Source: Micromonospora humi (lineage in GTDB: Bacteria; Actinomycetota; Actinomycetes; Mycobacteriales; Micromonosporaceae). Taken from it: a stretch of 64,000 bases of DNA. The position numbers and the translations under genes are program-made. Below are positions 52,238-60,828 of this stretch, piece by piece (position 1 is the first letter of the stretch; the number at the start of each line of letters is the position of its first letter). Location of the stretch: contig NZ_FMDM01000016.1 of assembly GCF_900090105.1 (NCBI RefSeq), forward strand, positions 1-64,000. Reading direction: 5' to 3'. The notes under the pieces are model-generated. The model did no database searches and was not told the DNA's origin. It was given only the letters and a program-made list of their open reading frames with translations.

Positions 52238-53560
52238 GTGTCGGAAGCGACGGAGTGGCTGGGGAATGTGACCAGGGATCGGCAGGGACTTCCCGGCGTG
52301 CCGCCCCGGCGTCTCGCCGGGCGGGCGCTGCTCGCCGCCGTGGCGGCGCTGGCCGTCACGGCCGGTCCGCTGGCGCCCCCGGCGCACGCCGCGCCGGCCG
52401 CCCCCGTCGCCGCGTTCCGCACCGACCAGGTCCGCGACGAGCAGTGGCAGTTGAAGGAGTTGCGGGCGAAGACCGCCTGGCGGACCTCCACCGGGCGCGG
52501 CGTGGTGGTCGCGGTGATCGACTCCGGGGTGGACGGCTCCCATCCCGACCTGGCCGGTCAGGTCCTGCCCGGTCTCGACCTGGTCGATCCGGCCGGCGGC
52601 GGGGAGGAGCCGGACCCGGTCGGGCACGGCACCACGGTGGCCGGCCTGATCGCCGGGCGGGCCGACGACGACCGGGGCGTGGTGGGCCTGGCGCCGGACG
52701 CGAAGATCCTGCCGATCCGGGTGCTGGACGCGGAGAACCGTTACGACGACGCCCTGGTCATCGCGAAGGCGGTGCGCTGGGCGGTCGACAACGGCGCCCG
52801 GGTGATCAACCTGTCGCTCGGCGGCAGTGGTGACAGCCCGGCCCTGGCCGCCGCGCTCGACTACGCCTTCGCCCGCGACGTGGTGGTGGTCGCCTGCACC
52901 GGCAACCTGGCCACCTCGACCACCACGAAGGTCTGGTACCCGGCCCGTGAGCCGGGCGTGCTGGCGGTCACCGGCCTGGACCGCGACAGCGAGAACCTCT
53001 GGTCGGGTTCGATCACCGGCCACGAGACGGTGCTGAGCGCCCCGGCCACCGCCCTCTACGGCGCCCGCTCGCGGGGCGGCTACTGGCGGGTGCAGGGGAC
53101 GAGCTTCGCCGCGCCGCTGGTCGCCGCGACGGCCGCCCTGGTCCGGGCCAGATATCCGAAGATGACCGCCGGTGACGTGGTGAACCGGCTGGTCAGCACC
53201 GCCCGGGATCTCGGCCCGACGGGCCGGGACGACCGCTTCGGCTACGGCATGGTCGACCCGGTGGCCGCGCTCACCGCCGACGTGCCCGTGGTGGGGCAGA
53301 ACCCGCTGGACGACAACGCCTCCCCCGGCGTGGTGGGCTTCGGGCCGGCCCCGGGCGAGGGCCCCGACACCCGGGCCGCGGTGGCGGGGCAGGGCGGCGA
53401 CCCGTTCGGCGGTCCGAAACAGACCGGGTGGTCGGCCCGCCCGGCCGGCCAGGCCGAGGTCTCCGCGCCGGAGCGGATCTGGACCGGCCTGGCCCTGTTC
53501 GTCGCCCTGCTCACCGGCGCCGCGCTGATGGTGCGCCGGTTCCGGCGGGCCCGTCGCTGA
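52238..53560 (+). CDS. mycP: Mycosin, type VII secretion subtilisin-like protease
   Basis: A membrane-anchored S8 serine protease that accompanies type VII systems. The 440-residue product has a signal peptide ending near APPAHA, the catalytic D95 (VIDSGVDG), H130 (GHGTTVAG) and S289 (GTSFAAP) and the oxyanion asparagine in CTGNL. A proline/glycine linker and a C-terminal membrane anchor (about residues 410-430) end in RRFRRARR. TAATCT (52221-52226) is a plausible -10 that would give a leader of only about five bases. An in-frame GTG at 52268 is an alternative start. Confidence 0.93.
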   Translation: MSEATEWLGNVTRDRQGLPGVPPRRLAGRALLAAVAALAVTAGPLAPPAHAAPAAPVAAFRTDQVRDEQWQLKELRAKTAWRTSTGRGVVVAVIDSGVDGSHPDLAGQVLPGLDLVDPAGGGEEPDPVGHGTTVAGLIAGRADDDRGVVGLAPDAKILPIRVLDAENRYDDALVIAKAVRWAVDNGARVINLSLGGSGDSPALAAALDYAFARDVVVVACTGNLATSTTTKVWYPAREPGVLAVTGLDRDSENLWSGSITGHETVLSAPATALYGARSRGGYWRVQGTSFAAPLVAATAALVRARYPKMTAGDVVNRLVSTARDLGPTGRDDRFGYGMVDPVAALTADVPVVGQNPLDDNASPGVVGFGPAPGEGPDTRAAVAGQGGDPFGGPKQTGWSARPAGQAEVSAPERIWTGLALFVALLTGAALMVRRFRRARR

Positions 53561-53599
53561 CCGGTCTGACCGGGACCTGCCCGGGGTAGTGAACGGCGC

Positions 53600-54394
53600 A
53601 TGAACACCACCGGTCCGACGTCCACCCGTGACCGGTCCTGGCGGAGCCGCCGCCTGGACCCCGACCGCTCGCTGGGCCTGCGGCTCACCCTGGCCGCCGT
53701 CGCGGCGGTCCTGGTGCTGGTGCCGTTCGCCCTGCTCGCGCTGCTGGTCCTGGGCGCGTGGCCGCCGCTGCTCCGGCTGGACGCGTCGGTCACCGACGCG
53801 TTCCACGGCTACGCGCTGGCGCATCCGGCCTGGGTGCGGGCGATGACCGTGTGGACGCACGTGTTCGGGCCGGGCCCGCTGCGGGTGGCCGCCGCGGTGG
53901 TGGTGGTCTGGCTGCTGCGCCGCCGATCCCCCCGACTGGCCGTCTGGGTGGTCACCACGATGCTCGTCGGTGGGTTGCTCGGCGCGTTGCTCAAGCTGCT
54001 GGTCGGCCGGAACCGGCCGGACCTGCTGGAGCCGGTGGCCCGGGCGGCCGGCTACTCGTTCCCGTCCGGGCACGCGTTGAACGCGGCGCTGGCCGCCGGG
54101 GTGCTGCTGCTGGTCTTCCTGCCGTTCGCCAGGCACAGCCGGGCGGGTCGGGTCGCGCTCTGGACCGCCGCGGTGCTGCTGACGGTGGTGACCGGGCTCA
54201 GCCGGATCGCGCTGGGCGTGCACTGGACCAGCGACGTGGTGGGCGGTTGGGTGCTGGGGGTGGCGGTGGTGGCGGCCACCGCGGCCGGGTTCGCCACCTG
54301 GCGGACCGGGGCCGGTCACCGGCCGGCGCGCCCGCTGCGCGAGGGCGTCGAGCCGGAGCTGGCCGATCCGGGGCCGGAAAACGGGCGCGCGTAG
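53600..54394 (+). CDS. PAP2-family membrane phosphatase
   Basis: The 264-residue polytopic protein carries the three-part phosphatase signature: KLLVGRNRPD, SFPSGHALNAAL and SRIALGVHWTSDVVGG, with the last histidine and aspartate forming the catalytic relay. Substrates of relatives include phosphatidate and undecaprenyl pyrophosphate. Six membrane segments are expected. A second PAP2 gene follows after 30 bases. Confidence 0.92.
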   Translation: MNTTGPTSTRDRSWRSRRLDPDRSLGLRLTLAAVAAVLVLVPFALLALLVLGAWPPLLRLDASVTDAFHGYALAHPAWVRAMTVWTHVFGPGPLRVAAAVVVVWLLRRRSPRLAVWVVTTMLVGGLLGALLKLLVGRNRPDLLEPVARAAGYSFPSGHALNAALAAGVLLLVFLPFARHSRAGRVALWTAAVLLTVVTGLSRIALGVHWTSDVVGGWVLGVAVVAATAAGFATWRTGAGHRPARPLREGVEPELADPGPENGRA

Positions 54395-54424
54395 CGGCGC
54401 GTCCGTCGGGGTAAAGGGCGGCTC

Positions 54425-55150
54425 ATGTCCGATGTCGCGGTCCAGATCGCCCGGCGCGTGCTGCTGCCGGTGTCCCTGCTCTTCGCCGTCATGGTGGGGT
54501 TGGGTCTCCTGGTCACCCGGGTGCTCACGCACACCTGGCCGTTCACCGTGGAGGACGGGGTGAACCGCGAGTTCGCGGGCGACCGGACGCCCGTCTGGAA
54601 CGACGTGTCGCTGGTCTTCAGCACGCTGGCCAGCACCCAGATGATCGTCGTGGTGACGGTGCTCGCCGCGCTGGTACTGCGGCTGGTGCTGCACCGCTGG
54701 CGGGAGCCGATCTTCCTGTGCGCGGCGGTGACCGCCCAGGCCCTGGTCTTCTTCTTCACCACCATGGTCATCGACCGGAACCGTCCGACGGTGGAGCACA
54801 TGGACGCGTCCCCGCCGACCTCCAGCTTCCCCTCCGGCCACACCTCGGCGGCGACCGCGCTCTACGTCGGTCTGGCGGTGCTGCTGGCGCTGCGGGCTCG
54901 CAGCACCCCGGCCAAGGTCGCCTGGTGGTCGCTGCTGGTGCTGGTGCCGGTCGGGGTGGCGCTCACCCGGATGTACCGGGGCATGCACCACCCCAGTGAC
55001 GTGGTGGCCTCGTTCCTCAACGGCGGCACCTGCGTGGCGATCATGGCGCGGGCGGTGCTCGACAAGACGCTCACCTGGGGTCGCGCCAAGGTGTCGCCGC
55101 TCCGGCCGGGCGACGACGTGGCGCCCGCCGCGGCACCGGCGGGCGGCTGA
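54425..55150 (+). CDS. PAP2-family membrane phosphatase, second copy
   Basis: The 241-residue protein has the motifs VIDRNRPTVE, SSFPSGHTSAATAL and TRMYRGMHHPSDVVA. Sequence is clearly divergent from the copy before it, so this is an old duplication or two independent family members. The first motif lacks the usual leading lysine (here M-V-I-D-R). Probable role in lipid phosphate or bactoprenyl pyrophosphate recycling. Confidence 0.92.
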   Translation: MSDVAVQIARRVLLPVSLLFAVMVGLGLLVTRVLTHTWPFTVEDGVNREFAGDRTPVWNDVSLVFSTLASTQMIVVVTVLAALVLRLVLHRWREPIFLCAAVTAQALVFFFTTMVIDRNRPTVEHMDASPPTSSFPSGHTSAATALYVGLAVLLALRARSTPAKVAWWSLLVLVPVGVALTRMYRGMHHPSDVVASFLNGGTCVAIMARAVLDKTLTWGRAKVSPLRPGDDVAPAAAPAGG

Positions 55151-55182
55151 CCGCCACGCCGGTCGGCCGGGCGCCGGCCGGT

Positions 55183-56361
55183 TCAGGTGCAGTCGCCGGT
55201 GCCCACTCCACGGGTACGCTCCGCGCCGGTCAGCGCCACCGACCGCGCCTCGGCCGCGGTCACCGCGAAGCCGGTGTTCGGGTCGTCCGCCGCCGCCGCG
55301 AAGATCACGCCGAGCACCAGGCCGTTCGAGGAGACCAGCGGGCCGCCGGAGTTGCCGCTGCGCACCAGTGCCCGGATCGTGTAGATCTCCCGCGTCACGT
55401 CACCGGACGAGTAGATGTCCGGGCCGGTGATCCGGTCGACGTCGCGGACCCGGGCCGGCCGGGCGTCGTACGGGCCGTCGAGGGGGAAGCCGAGCACGAT
55501 CGCGTCCGCGCCGCTGGCGGCGGCCCCGGCGGCGAAGCGCAGCGACGGCCCGGGCAGCCCCGGCACGTAGAGCACGGCCAGGTCCCGCTCCGGGTCGTAG
55601 ACCACCACCTCGCCGTCGTAGCGCTCGCCGCGCAGCTCCACCGCCACCGAGCGGGTGCCGGCCACCACGTGCGCGTTGGTCATCACCCGGTCGTCGGCGT
55701 AGACGAAGCCGGAGCCCTCGATCCGGCGGGAGCAGCTCGGCGCGGAGCCGAGCACCTTCACCACGGACCGCTTGCTGTTCTGCACCACCTGGGAGTTGGC
55801 CAGCGCCGGGTCGGGCGGCGAGACCTGGCGCGCGTCGGTGCTGCCCAGGCCGTTGAACACGTCGGGGAAGCCGTTGGTGTCGACGGTGTCCCGCAGGGCG
55901 GTGGAGAGGTCCTGGGCCCGGTCGGGCAGCACCCGGTCCACCACGGTGAGCAGCGCGCTGTCCTTCACCGAGGCGGCCAGCCAGGGCACCGAGGACGAGC
56001 CCAGCGGCACCGCGACCAGCCAGGCCACCAGCATGACCGCGATGACCGAGATGAACGCGCCGCCGACGTCGTCGACCTTCTTCCCGGTCGGCCCGGTGAT
56101 GGCCGCGCGCAGGTTGGAGCCGAGCCAGCCGGCCAGCGCCTGGCCCAGCACGGCGAGCCCGAAGATGGCCACCAGGGAGATCAGCACCCGGGTGCCGCTG
56201 GACGCGAACTGCTGGGCGATCAGCGGGCCGATCTGGAGGCCGAGCAACGCGCCCAGGAAGAACCCGGAGAACGACAGGGCACCGATGACGAAGCCCTGAC
56301 GGTATCCGCTGATCGCGAACACGAGCATGAGCAGGAGCAGGACGAGATCCACGGCGGACAC
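55183..56361 (-). CDS. MarP-family membrane serine protease
   Basis: The 392-residue protein has four N-terminal membrane segments of CvpA type (residues about 3-125) and a periplasmic-side trypsin-like domain. The catalytic triad is H231 (NAHVVAG), D260 (RDLAVL) and S338 (SGNSGGPL). Two cysteines (PSC in the activation region and near the C-terminus, GDCT) could form the disulfide that regulates MarP. In mycobacteria MarP protects against acid stress through peptidoglycan hydrolase processing. GTG start. The nth-TlpA-NUDIX run upstream is its usual partner set. Confidence 0.93.
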   Translation of the reverse strand: MSAVDLVLLLLMLVFAISGYRQGFVIGALSFSGFFLGALLGLQIGPLIAQQFASSGTRVLISLVAIFGLAVLGQALAGWLGSNLRAAITGPTGKKVDDVGGAFISVIAVMLVAWLVAVPLGSSSVPWLAASVKDSALLTVVDRVLPDRAQDLSTALRDTVDTNGFPDVFNGLGSTDARQVSPPDPALANSQVVQNSKRSVVKVLGSAPSCSRRIEGSGFVYADDRVMTNAHVVAGTRSVAVELRGERYDGEVVVYDPERDLAVLYVPGLPGPSLRFAAGAAASGADAIVLGFPLDGPYDARPARVRDVDRITGPDIYSSGDVTREIYTIRALVRSGNSGGPLVSSNGLVLGVIFAAAADDPNTGFAVTAAEARSVALTGAERTRGVGTGDCT

Positions 56362-56437
56362 GCCCCAAGGGTACGGGCACCGGGCTCACGGCCGGCTCAG
56401 CGCTCGCTGAACGTGACCTGAGGATCCGTGCGGGTGA

Positions 56438-57127
56438 TCAGCGCACCGGGCTCTCGTCGGCGGCGTCGGTGCCGGCCGACGGCGCGGGGGCGGCGACGGG
56501 CGGCAGCTCCACCACCCGCGAGCGCGGCCAGGGGCGGGCCCAACCGCCCATCTCCAGCAGCGTGTCGATGACGCCGGCGGTGAACCCCCAGACCAGCATG
56601 CCGCGCGCCGAGAAGGCCGGCCCGATCCAGCCGCTGGGATGGCGGACCCGCATCCGGTTGTCCGGGTCGACCAGCTCGGCGACCGGCAGCCGGGCGACGT
56701 GCGCGACCTCGGCCGGCTCCCGCGGGTGCACCGGGTGCGGGTCGTGCCACCAGGCGAGCACCGGGGTGACCACGAAGTCGCTGACCGGGATCCAGAGCCG
56801 GGGCAGCTCGGCCAGCACGGTGACGCTGCCCGGGTCGAGGCCGACCTCCTCGTTCGCCTCGCGCAGCGCGGTGGCCCGGGCGTCGGCGTCCTCCGGGTCG
56901 GCGGCGCCGCCGGGGAAGGCCGGCTGACCGGCGTGGTTGCGCAGTGTCGCGGCGCGCTGGAGGACCAGCACGTCCGGCCCGACGCCGGGCTCCTCGCCGA
57001 GCAGCACCAGCACGGCGCTCTCCCGGCCGCCGGTCTCGGGGGTGGTGAGCCGGGTGAAGTCCTCCGCCCGCGCGGTGCCGAGCCGGCCCAGCAACGGGTC
57101 GAGCCAGGCCGGCGGCCGTCGGGTCAT
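56438..57127 (-). CDS. NUDIX hydrolase, probable CoA pyrophosphatase
   Basis: The 229-residue protein has a CoA-specific NUDIX layout. LRNHAGQPAFPGGAADPEDAD precedes the NUDIX box core REANEEVGLDPG. LPRLWIPVSDFVVTPVLAWW and the later LVWGFTAGVIDTLL follow as in NudL/CoAse proteins. The ATG at 57127 overlaps the TlpA-like gene stop by four bases. Confidence 0.88.
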   Translation of the reverse strand: MTRRPPAWLDPLLGRLGTARAEDFTRLTTPETGGRESAVLVLLGEEPGVGPDVLVLQRAATLRNHAGQPAFPGGAADPEDADARATALREANEEVGLDPGSVTVLAELPRLWIPVSDFVVTPVLAWWHDPHPVHPREPAEVAHVARLPVAELVDPDNRMRVRHPSGWIGPAFSARGMLVWGFTAGVIDTLLEMGGWARPWPRSRVVELPPVAAPAPSAGTDAADESPVR

Positions 57128-57732
57128 ACCCGCACCCCGAGGTGGGTCTGCACGAGCGTCGCGAGACGGGCGTCGTCGAGCGCGCCGGTGCCCTCGATGT
57201 GCCGGATCCGGCCGTCGGCGCCGACCAGGACGGTCAGCGGGAACGCGCTGCGTTCGAGCGCGCGCTCGAACGAGTCGCCCTGGTCGACGAGCATCGGGAA
57301 ACCGACGCCGAAGTCCTCGCCGATGGACTGCGCGCCGCCGCGGCTGTCCCGGCTGTTCACGCCGATCACCTGGAACCGGCCGTCGGCCCGTTCGCTCAGG
57401 CGCTGGAAGGCGGGCAGTTCCTTGCGGCAGGGCGGGCACCAGGACGCCCACACGTTGATCACGGCGGGGCCCTTGACGTCGCGCAGCTTGACCGGCGCGC
57501 CACCGGTGAAGCAGTTGAGCGCCAGGTCGGGCAGCGGGCCGAGGGGCTTTCCGGCCGGCGCGGGCACGGCCGAGGCCGGCGCGACGGTCAGCGGGGCGCA
57601 GTCGGCGAACGGGGACGGGCGCTCCGCCCGGGTGGCCGGCGCCGGGCCGGCCGGCTCTTCGGCCGTGGCGGTGCAACCAGCCGCCGCCAGCAGCACCAGC
57701 GGGGCGAGCAGGCGGGCGAGCCGGCGGGTCAC
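57124..57732 (-). CDS. TlpA-like thioredoxin lipoprotein
   Basis: The 202-residue exported protein has a lipobox LAAAGC (C20) and a thioredoxin fold. Its active site WASWCPPC (C99 and C102) lies in VINVWASWCPPCRKELPAF, and the cis-proline is in SAFPLTVLVG. It should reduce or isomerise disulfides outside the membrane. GTG start overlaps the nth stop (GTGA), and its stop overlaps the NUDIX start. Confidence 0.92.
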   Translation of the reverse strand: MTRRLARLLAPLVLLAAAGCTATAEEPAGPAPATRAERPSPFADCAPLTVAPASAVPAPAGKPLGPLPDLALNCFTGGAPVKLRDVKGPAVINVWASWCPPCRKELPAFQRLSERADGRFQVIGVNSRDSRGGAQSIGEDFGVGFPMLVDQGDSFERALERSAFPLTVLVGADGRIRHIEGTGALDDARLATLVQTHLGVRV

Positions 57733-58508
57733 GGCGCGTCCGCCGCGGCCGCCTGCTGCGGCACCAGGTCGGGGTCGAGGCCGACGGCCGCCGCGAGGTC
57801 CCGCGCGCGGGGGCCCTTCAGCAGCTTCGCCGCCGCGGCCGGCTCGGTCGGCCCGGTGCCGTAGGCGGGGCAGAGCTTCGCCAGCGTGCACGCGCCGCAG
57901 GCCGGCTTGCGCGCGTGGCAGACCCGGCGGCCGTGGAAGATGATCCGGTGCGACAGCATGGTCCAGTCGCGCTTCGGGAAGAGCGCGCCGATCGCGTGCT
58001 CGATCTTGACCGGGTCGGTCTCGGCGGTCAGCTGCCAGCGCTGCACCAGCCGCTGGAAGTGGGTGTCGACCGTGATGCCCGGGACGTCGAACGCGTTGCC
58101 GAGGATGACGTTGGCGGTCTTGCGCCCGATCCCCGGCAGGGTGACCAGGTCGGCCAGCCGGCCCGGGACCTCGCCGTCGTAGCGCTCGCAGAGCGCGCGG
58201 CCCAGGTTGATCAGTGAGCTGGTCTTGTTGCGGTAGAAGCCGGTGGGCCGGATCAGCTCTTCCATCTCGCCGCGGTCCGCCCCGGCGTAGTCGGCGGCGG
58301 AGCGGTAGCGGGCGAACAGCTTCGGCGTGACCTCGTTGACCTTCTTGTCGGTGCACTGGGCGGACAGGATCGTGGCGACCGCCAACTCCAACGCGTCGGA
58401 GTGGTCGAGTTCGCAGTGCGCGTCGGGGTGGGTCTCGGTCAGCACCCGCCCGATGCGGCGGGCCCGACGCGTACGGCCGAGGTCGGTCTCGGGGGAGCGC
58501 GTGGTCAC
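57729..58508 (-). CDS. nth: Endonuclease III
   Basis: A DNA glycosylase/AP lyase that removes oxidised pyrimidines. The 259 residues include ATILSAQCTDKKVNEVTP, the helix-hairpin-helix LVTLPGIGRKTANVIL, the catalytic aspartate in ITVDTHFQRL and the [4Fe-4S] cluster cysteines in CHARKPACGACTLAKLC. The C-terminal tail is about 30 residues longer than in E. coli. GTG start at 58508; first of three genes joined by four-base overlaps. Confidence 0.96.
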   Translation of the reverse strand: MTTRSPETDLGRTRRARRIGRVLTETHPDAHCELDHSDALELAVATILSAQCTDKKVNEVTPKLFARYRSAADYAGADRGEMEELIRPTGFYRNKTSSLINLGRALCERYDGEVPGRLADLVTLPGIGRKTANVILGNAFDVPGITVDTHFQRLVQRWQLTAETDPVKIEHAIGALFPKRDWTMLSHRIIFHGRRVCHARKPACGACTLAKLCPAYGTGPTEPAAAAKLLKGPRARDLAAAVGLDPDLVPQQAAAADAP

Positions 58509-58567
58509 GCCGGCCAGCCTACGTCGCGGGGCCGACGCTCCGGTGGGTCGACGCGGGCGGCGTGCGC

Positions 58568-59791
58568 TCAGCCACCCTTCGGCGCGCTGATCTTGCCGGA
58601 CGCGTCGATCTTCGCGCCGGTGTCCGGGAAGTCGGCCCGGGTCACCTCGCGGACCAGACCGAGGCCGCGGTCCTGCCGGTCGACGGCCGGCCGACCGACG
58701 CCGTTCATCGCGGTCGAGGTGAACGTGCCACCGGCGAAGCGACCCTCGGCGGTGAGCGACACCTTGAGCACGCCGCCCCACCCGAGCCGACCGGAGCTGT
58801 TCAGCGACTTCCCGCCGCCGGCGAAGTTGCCCAGGCTGTAGGCGATCAGCCGGCCCTGGTAGAACTCCATGCCGCGCAGCACGTGCGGGCCGTGCCCGAT
58901 CACCAGGTCGGCGCCGGCGTCGATCACGGTGCGGGCGAAGCGCATCGGGTCGCCCCGGTTCTCGCCCACGTACGTCTCGGTGCCCGGTTTGACCCTGGTC
59001 TTCTCGGCGCCCTCGGCGCCCATGTGCACCTGCACCACGACCAGCTTGGCCATCCCCTTGGCCATCTCGATGACCTGCTTGGCGGCGTCGAGGTCGACCA
59101 GGCTGTTCGACCAGGGGTACGACGAGAAGCCGACCACTGCCACCTTGACGCCCTTGACGTCGACCACGGTGATCTCGCCGGGCGCCCCGGTGTGCTTGAG
59201 CCCGTGCGCCTCCAGCGCCGACTGGGTGTTCTCGTAGCCCTGCTGGCCGTAGTCGTTGCCGTGGTTGTTGGCCTGGTTGAGCAGTTGGAACCCGGCCGAG
59301 CGCAGGTGCGCCGCGTAGCCGGGCGGCGCCCGGAACTGGTAGCAGTTCTTCGGGTTCGGGCCGCACTTGCCGGCGCCGGTGTCCTCGGTGAGCGGCTCCT
59401 CCAGGTTGCCCATCACCAGGTCGCCCTTGAGCGCGGACTTCACGTCGTCGAAGAAGCCCTTGCCGCCGTTGGGCGGCAGCCGGTTGGGCGCGTTCCCCAT
59501 GATCACGTCACCGGTCGCGGTGAGGGAGATCGACGCCTCGGTCGTCCCGCCGGTCGCCGCCGGCTGGTCGCCGGTCGCGGGGCCGGCCGAGCCGGTCGAC
59601 CCGCCACCCTGCCCGGTCTGCCAGACCGGGTCGTCGGTGCCGCCGGAGTCGGAGCACCCGGCGGCGAGCAGGACGGCGAGGAGCGCGACGAGCGCGACGA
59701 GGCGCGAGCCGGGGGCCGGACGGCCGGGGACGGCACGGCGCGGGCCGGCGGCGCGGCGGGAACGGGGCAGAGAGCGGGCGGGAGCGTACAT
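58568..59791 (-). CDS. CapA-family (poly-gamma-glutamate synthesis type) lipoprotein
   Basis: The 407-residue protein has a basic n-region and lipobox VLLAAGC (C46). A metallophosphatase-like CapA domain follows with LTATGDVIMGN, GNLEEPLT, QANNHGNDYG, VVVQVHMGAEGAE and VIGHGPHVLRGMEFYQGRLIAYSLGNF. In bacilli CapA takes part in capsule transfer, but many actinobacterial members lie outside capsule loci, and none is visible here. Function is therefore open. Confidence 0.88.
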   Translation of the reverse strand: MYAPARSLPRSRRAAGPRRAVPGRPAPGSRLVALVALLAVLLAAGCSDSGGTDDPVWQTGQGGGSTGSAGPATGDQPAATGGTTEASISLTATGDVIMGNAPNRLPPNGGKGFFDDVKSALKGDLVMGNLEEPLTEDTGAGKCGPNPKNCYQFRAPPGYAAHLRSAGFQLLNQANNHGNDYGQQGYENTQSALEAHGLKHTGAPGEITVVDVKGVKVAVVGFSSYPWSNSLVDLDAAKQVIEMAKGMAKLVVVQVHMGAEGAEKTRVKPGTETYVGENRGDPMRFARTVIDAGADLVIGHGPHVLRGMEFYQGRLIAYSLGNFAGGGKSLNSSGRLGWGGVLKVSLTAEGRFAGGTFTSTAMNGVGRPAVDRQDRGLGLVREVTRADFPDTGAKIDASGKISAPKGG

Positions 59792-59990
59792 CGTCGGCGA
59801 CGCTACCGTGCCGGGAACGCCGCGACGAGGACCGAATGGCCGGAATACCGGGACCGGCGGTTGTCGGCGGGGCCCGCCGGACCGTCTCCGGACGCTCGGG
59901 GCGACGGCGGGAGCGGTCCGGCCTTGCCCGGTCGGACCAGGGGGCTCCGCCGCCCCGCCGGCCGGTGAGCTGCTGCTCGGCGAGGAGACC

Positions 59991-60653
59991 TCAGCCGGCC
60001 CGCCGGTCGGACCAGGGGACGACGGTGCCGGCGCCGCCGGCGCGGACGGCGGCGTGCACGGCGCGGGCCAGCGGGGCGCCCCAGGTCGAGCGCGGGCCGC
60101 CGTACGGGGCCGGCTCGCCGTCGGCCGGGCAGAGCACGGTGACCGCGTCGGTGGCGGTGCCGGTGGCCGGCAGTCCCAGGTCCCAGATCGCCTGCGCCTT
60201 CGCCTCGGTGGCCGTGGCCACCGCGTTGACCAGCGCCGCGTCGCCGAGGCGGGCCGGCACGTACACGACGATGTTGACCGTCCCGACGCGTTGGGCGGGC
60301 GCCGCGGGCGCCGGCGCGGCGGCCCACACCGGGGTGCCCAGGCCGACGGTCGCCCAGACCCGCACGTCACGGTCCGCCCGGCGCACCACCTCGGCCACGT
60401 CCACCCCGGTCAGCAGCCCGACCCCGGGACCGGTCAGGTCGAGGTCGCGGGCCAGCTCGGCCAGGTGGGCGGCGGGGTCGTCCCGGTCGTACGACATCGG
60501 CACGGTCGCGTTCAGCACCCACCGGCGGACGCCGATCCCCCCACCCAGCGGGGCGGAGCCGACCGCCAGCAGCGGCGCCTCGGCCCGCCAGCACAGCAGC
60601 GGGATGTCCCACCCGGATTCGGACCGGCTGGTCAGGGTCGGCTCGCTCAGCAC
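59991..60653 (-). CDS. cbiZ: Adenosylcobinamide amidohydrolase CbiZ
   Basis: Cleaves adenosylcobinamide to adenosylcobyric acid in vitamin B12 salvage. The 220 residues show the family segments GIGVRRWVLNATVPMSYDRDD, GVGLLTGVDV, GTVNIVVYVP, ALVNAVATATEAKAQAI and ATGTATDAVTV with YGGPRSTWG. No other cobamide gene is visible nearby, so it is a solitary salvage enzyme here. The GTG at 60653 is chosen; another in-frame GTG lies three codons upstream. Divergent from the CRP-family gene. Confidence 0.9.
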   Translation of the reverse strand: MLSEPTLTSRSESGWDIPLLCWRAEAPLLAVGSAPLGGGIGVRRWVLNATVPMSYDRDDPAAHLAELARDLDLTGPGVGLLTGVDVAEVVRRADRDVRVWATVGLGTPVWAAAPAPAAPAQRVGTVNIVVYVPARLGDAALVNAVATATEAKAQAIWDLGLPATGTATDAVTVLCPADGEPAPYGGPRSTWGAPLARAVHAAVRAGGAGTVVPWSDRRAG

Positions 60654-60752
60654 GCCGGTCACCCTACGATCACAGGTGGGAACGGGTGGTGCCGGCCCGG
60701 CCCGGAGGGCGGGTATCCAGGGGTGCACCTCCGATTCCTGCTCATGTGCGCC

Positions 60753-60758
60753 TAGACT
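60753..60758 (+). promoter_or_regulatory. -10 element of the CRP-family gene
   Basis: TAGACT fits the TAnnnT pattern and would start transcription about 65 bases before the ATG. No convincing -35 or CRP site (TGTGA-N6-TCACA) is seen. Confidence 0.35.
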
Positions 60759-60828
60759 GGCGGCGCGCGAGGGATCAGCGGACGGCGGACCCGGGCCGAC
60801 GGACGGCACGCGCAGGCGGAGGTGCGCG

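Noticed and set aside
46739..53560. Biosynthetic (RiPP or NRPS) cluster
   Set aside because: The ATPase, multi-helix membrane protein and subtilisin-like protease are type VII secretion components; no precursor peptide or modification enzyme is seen.
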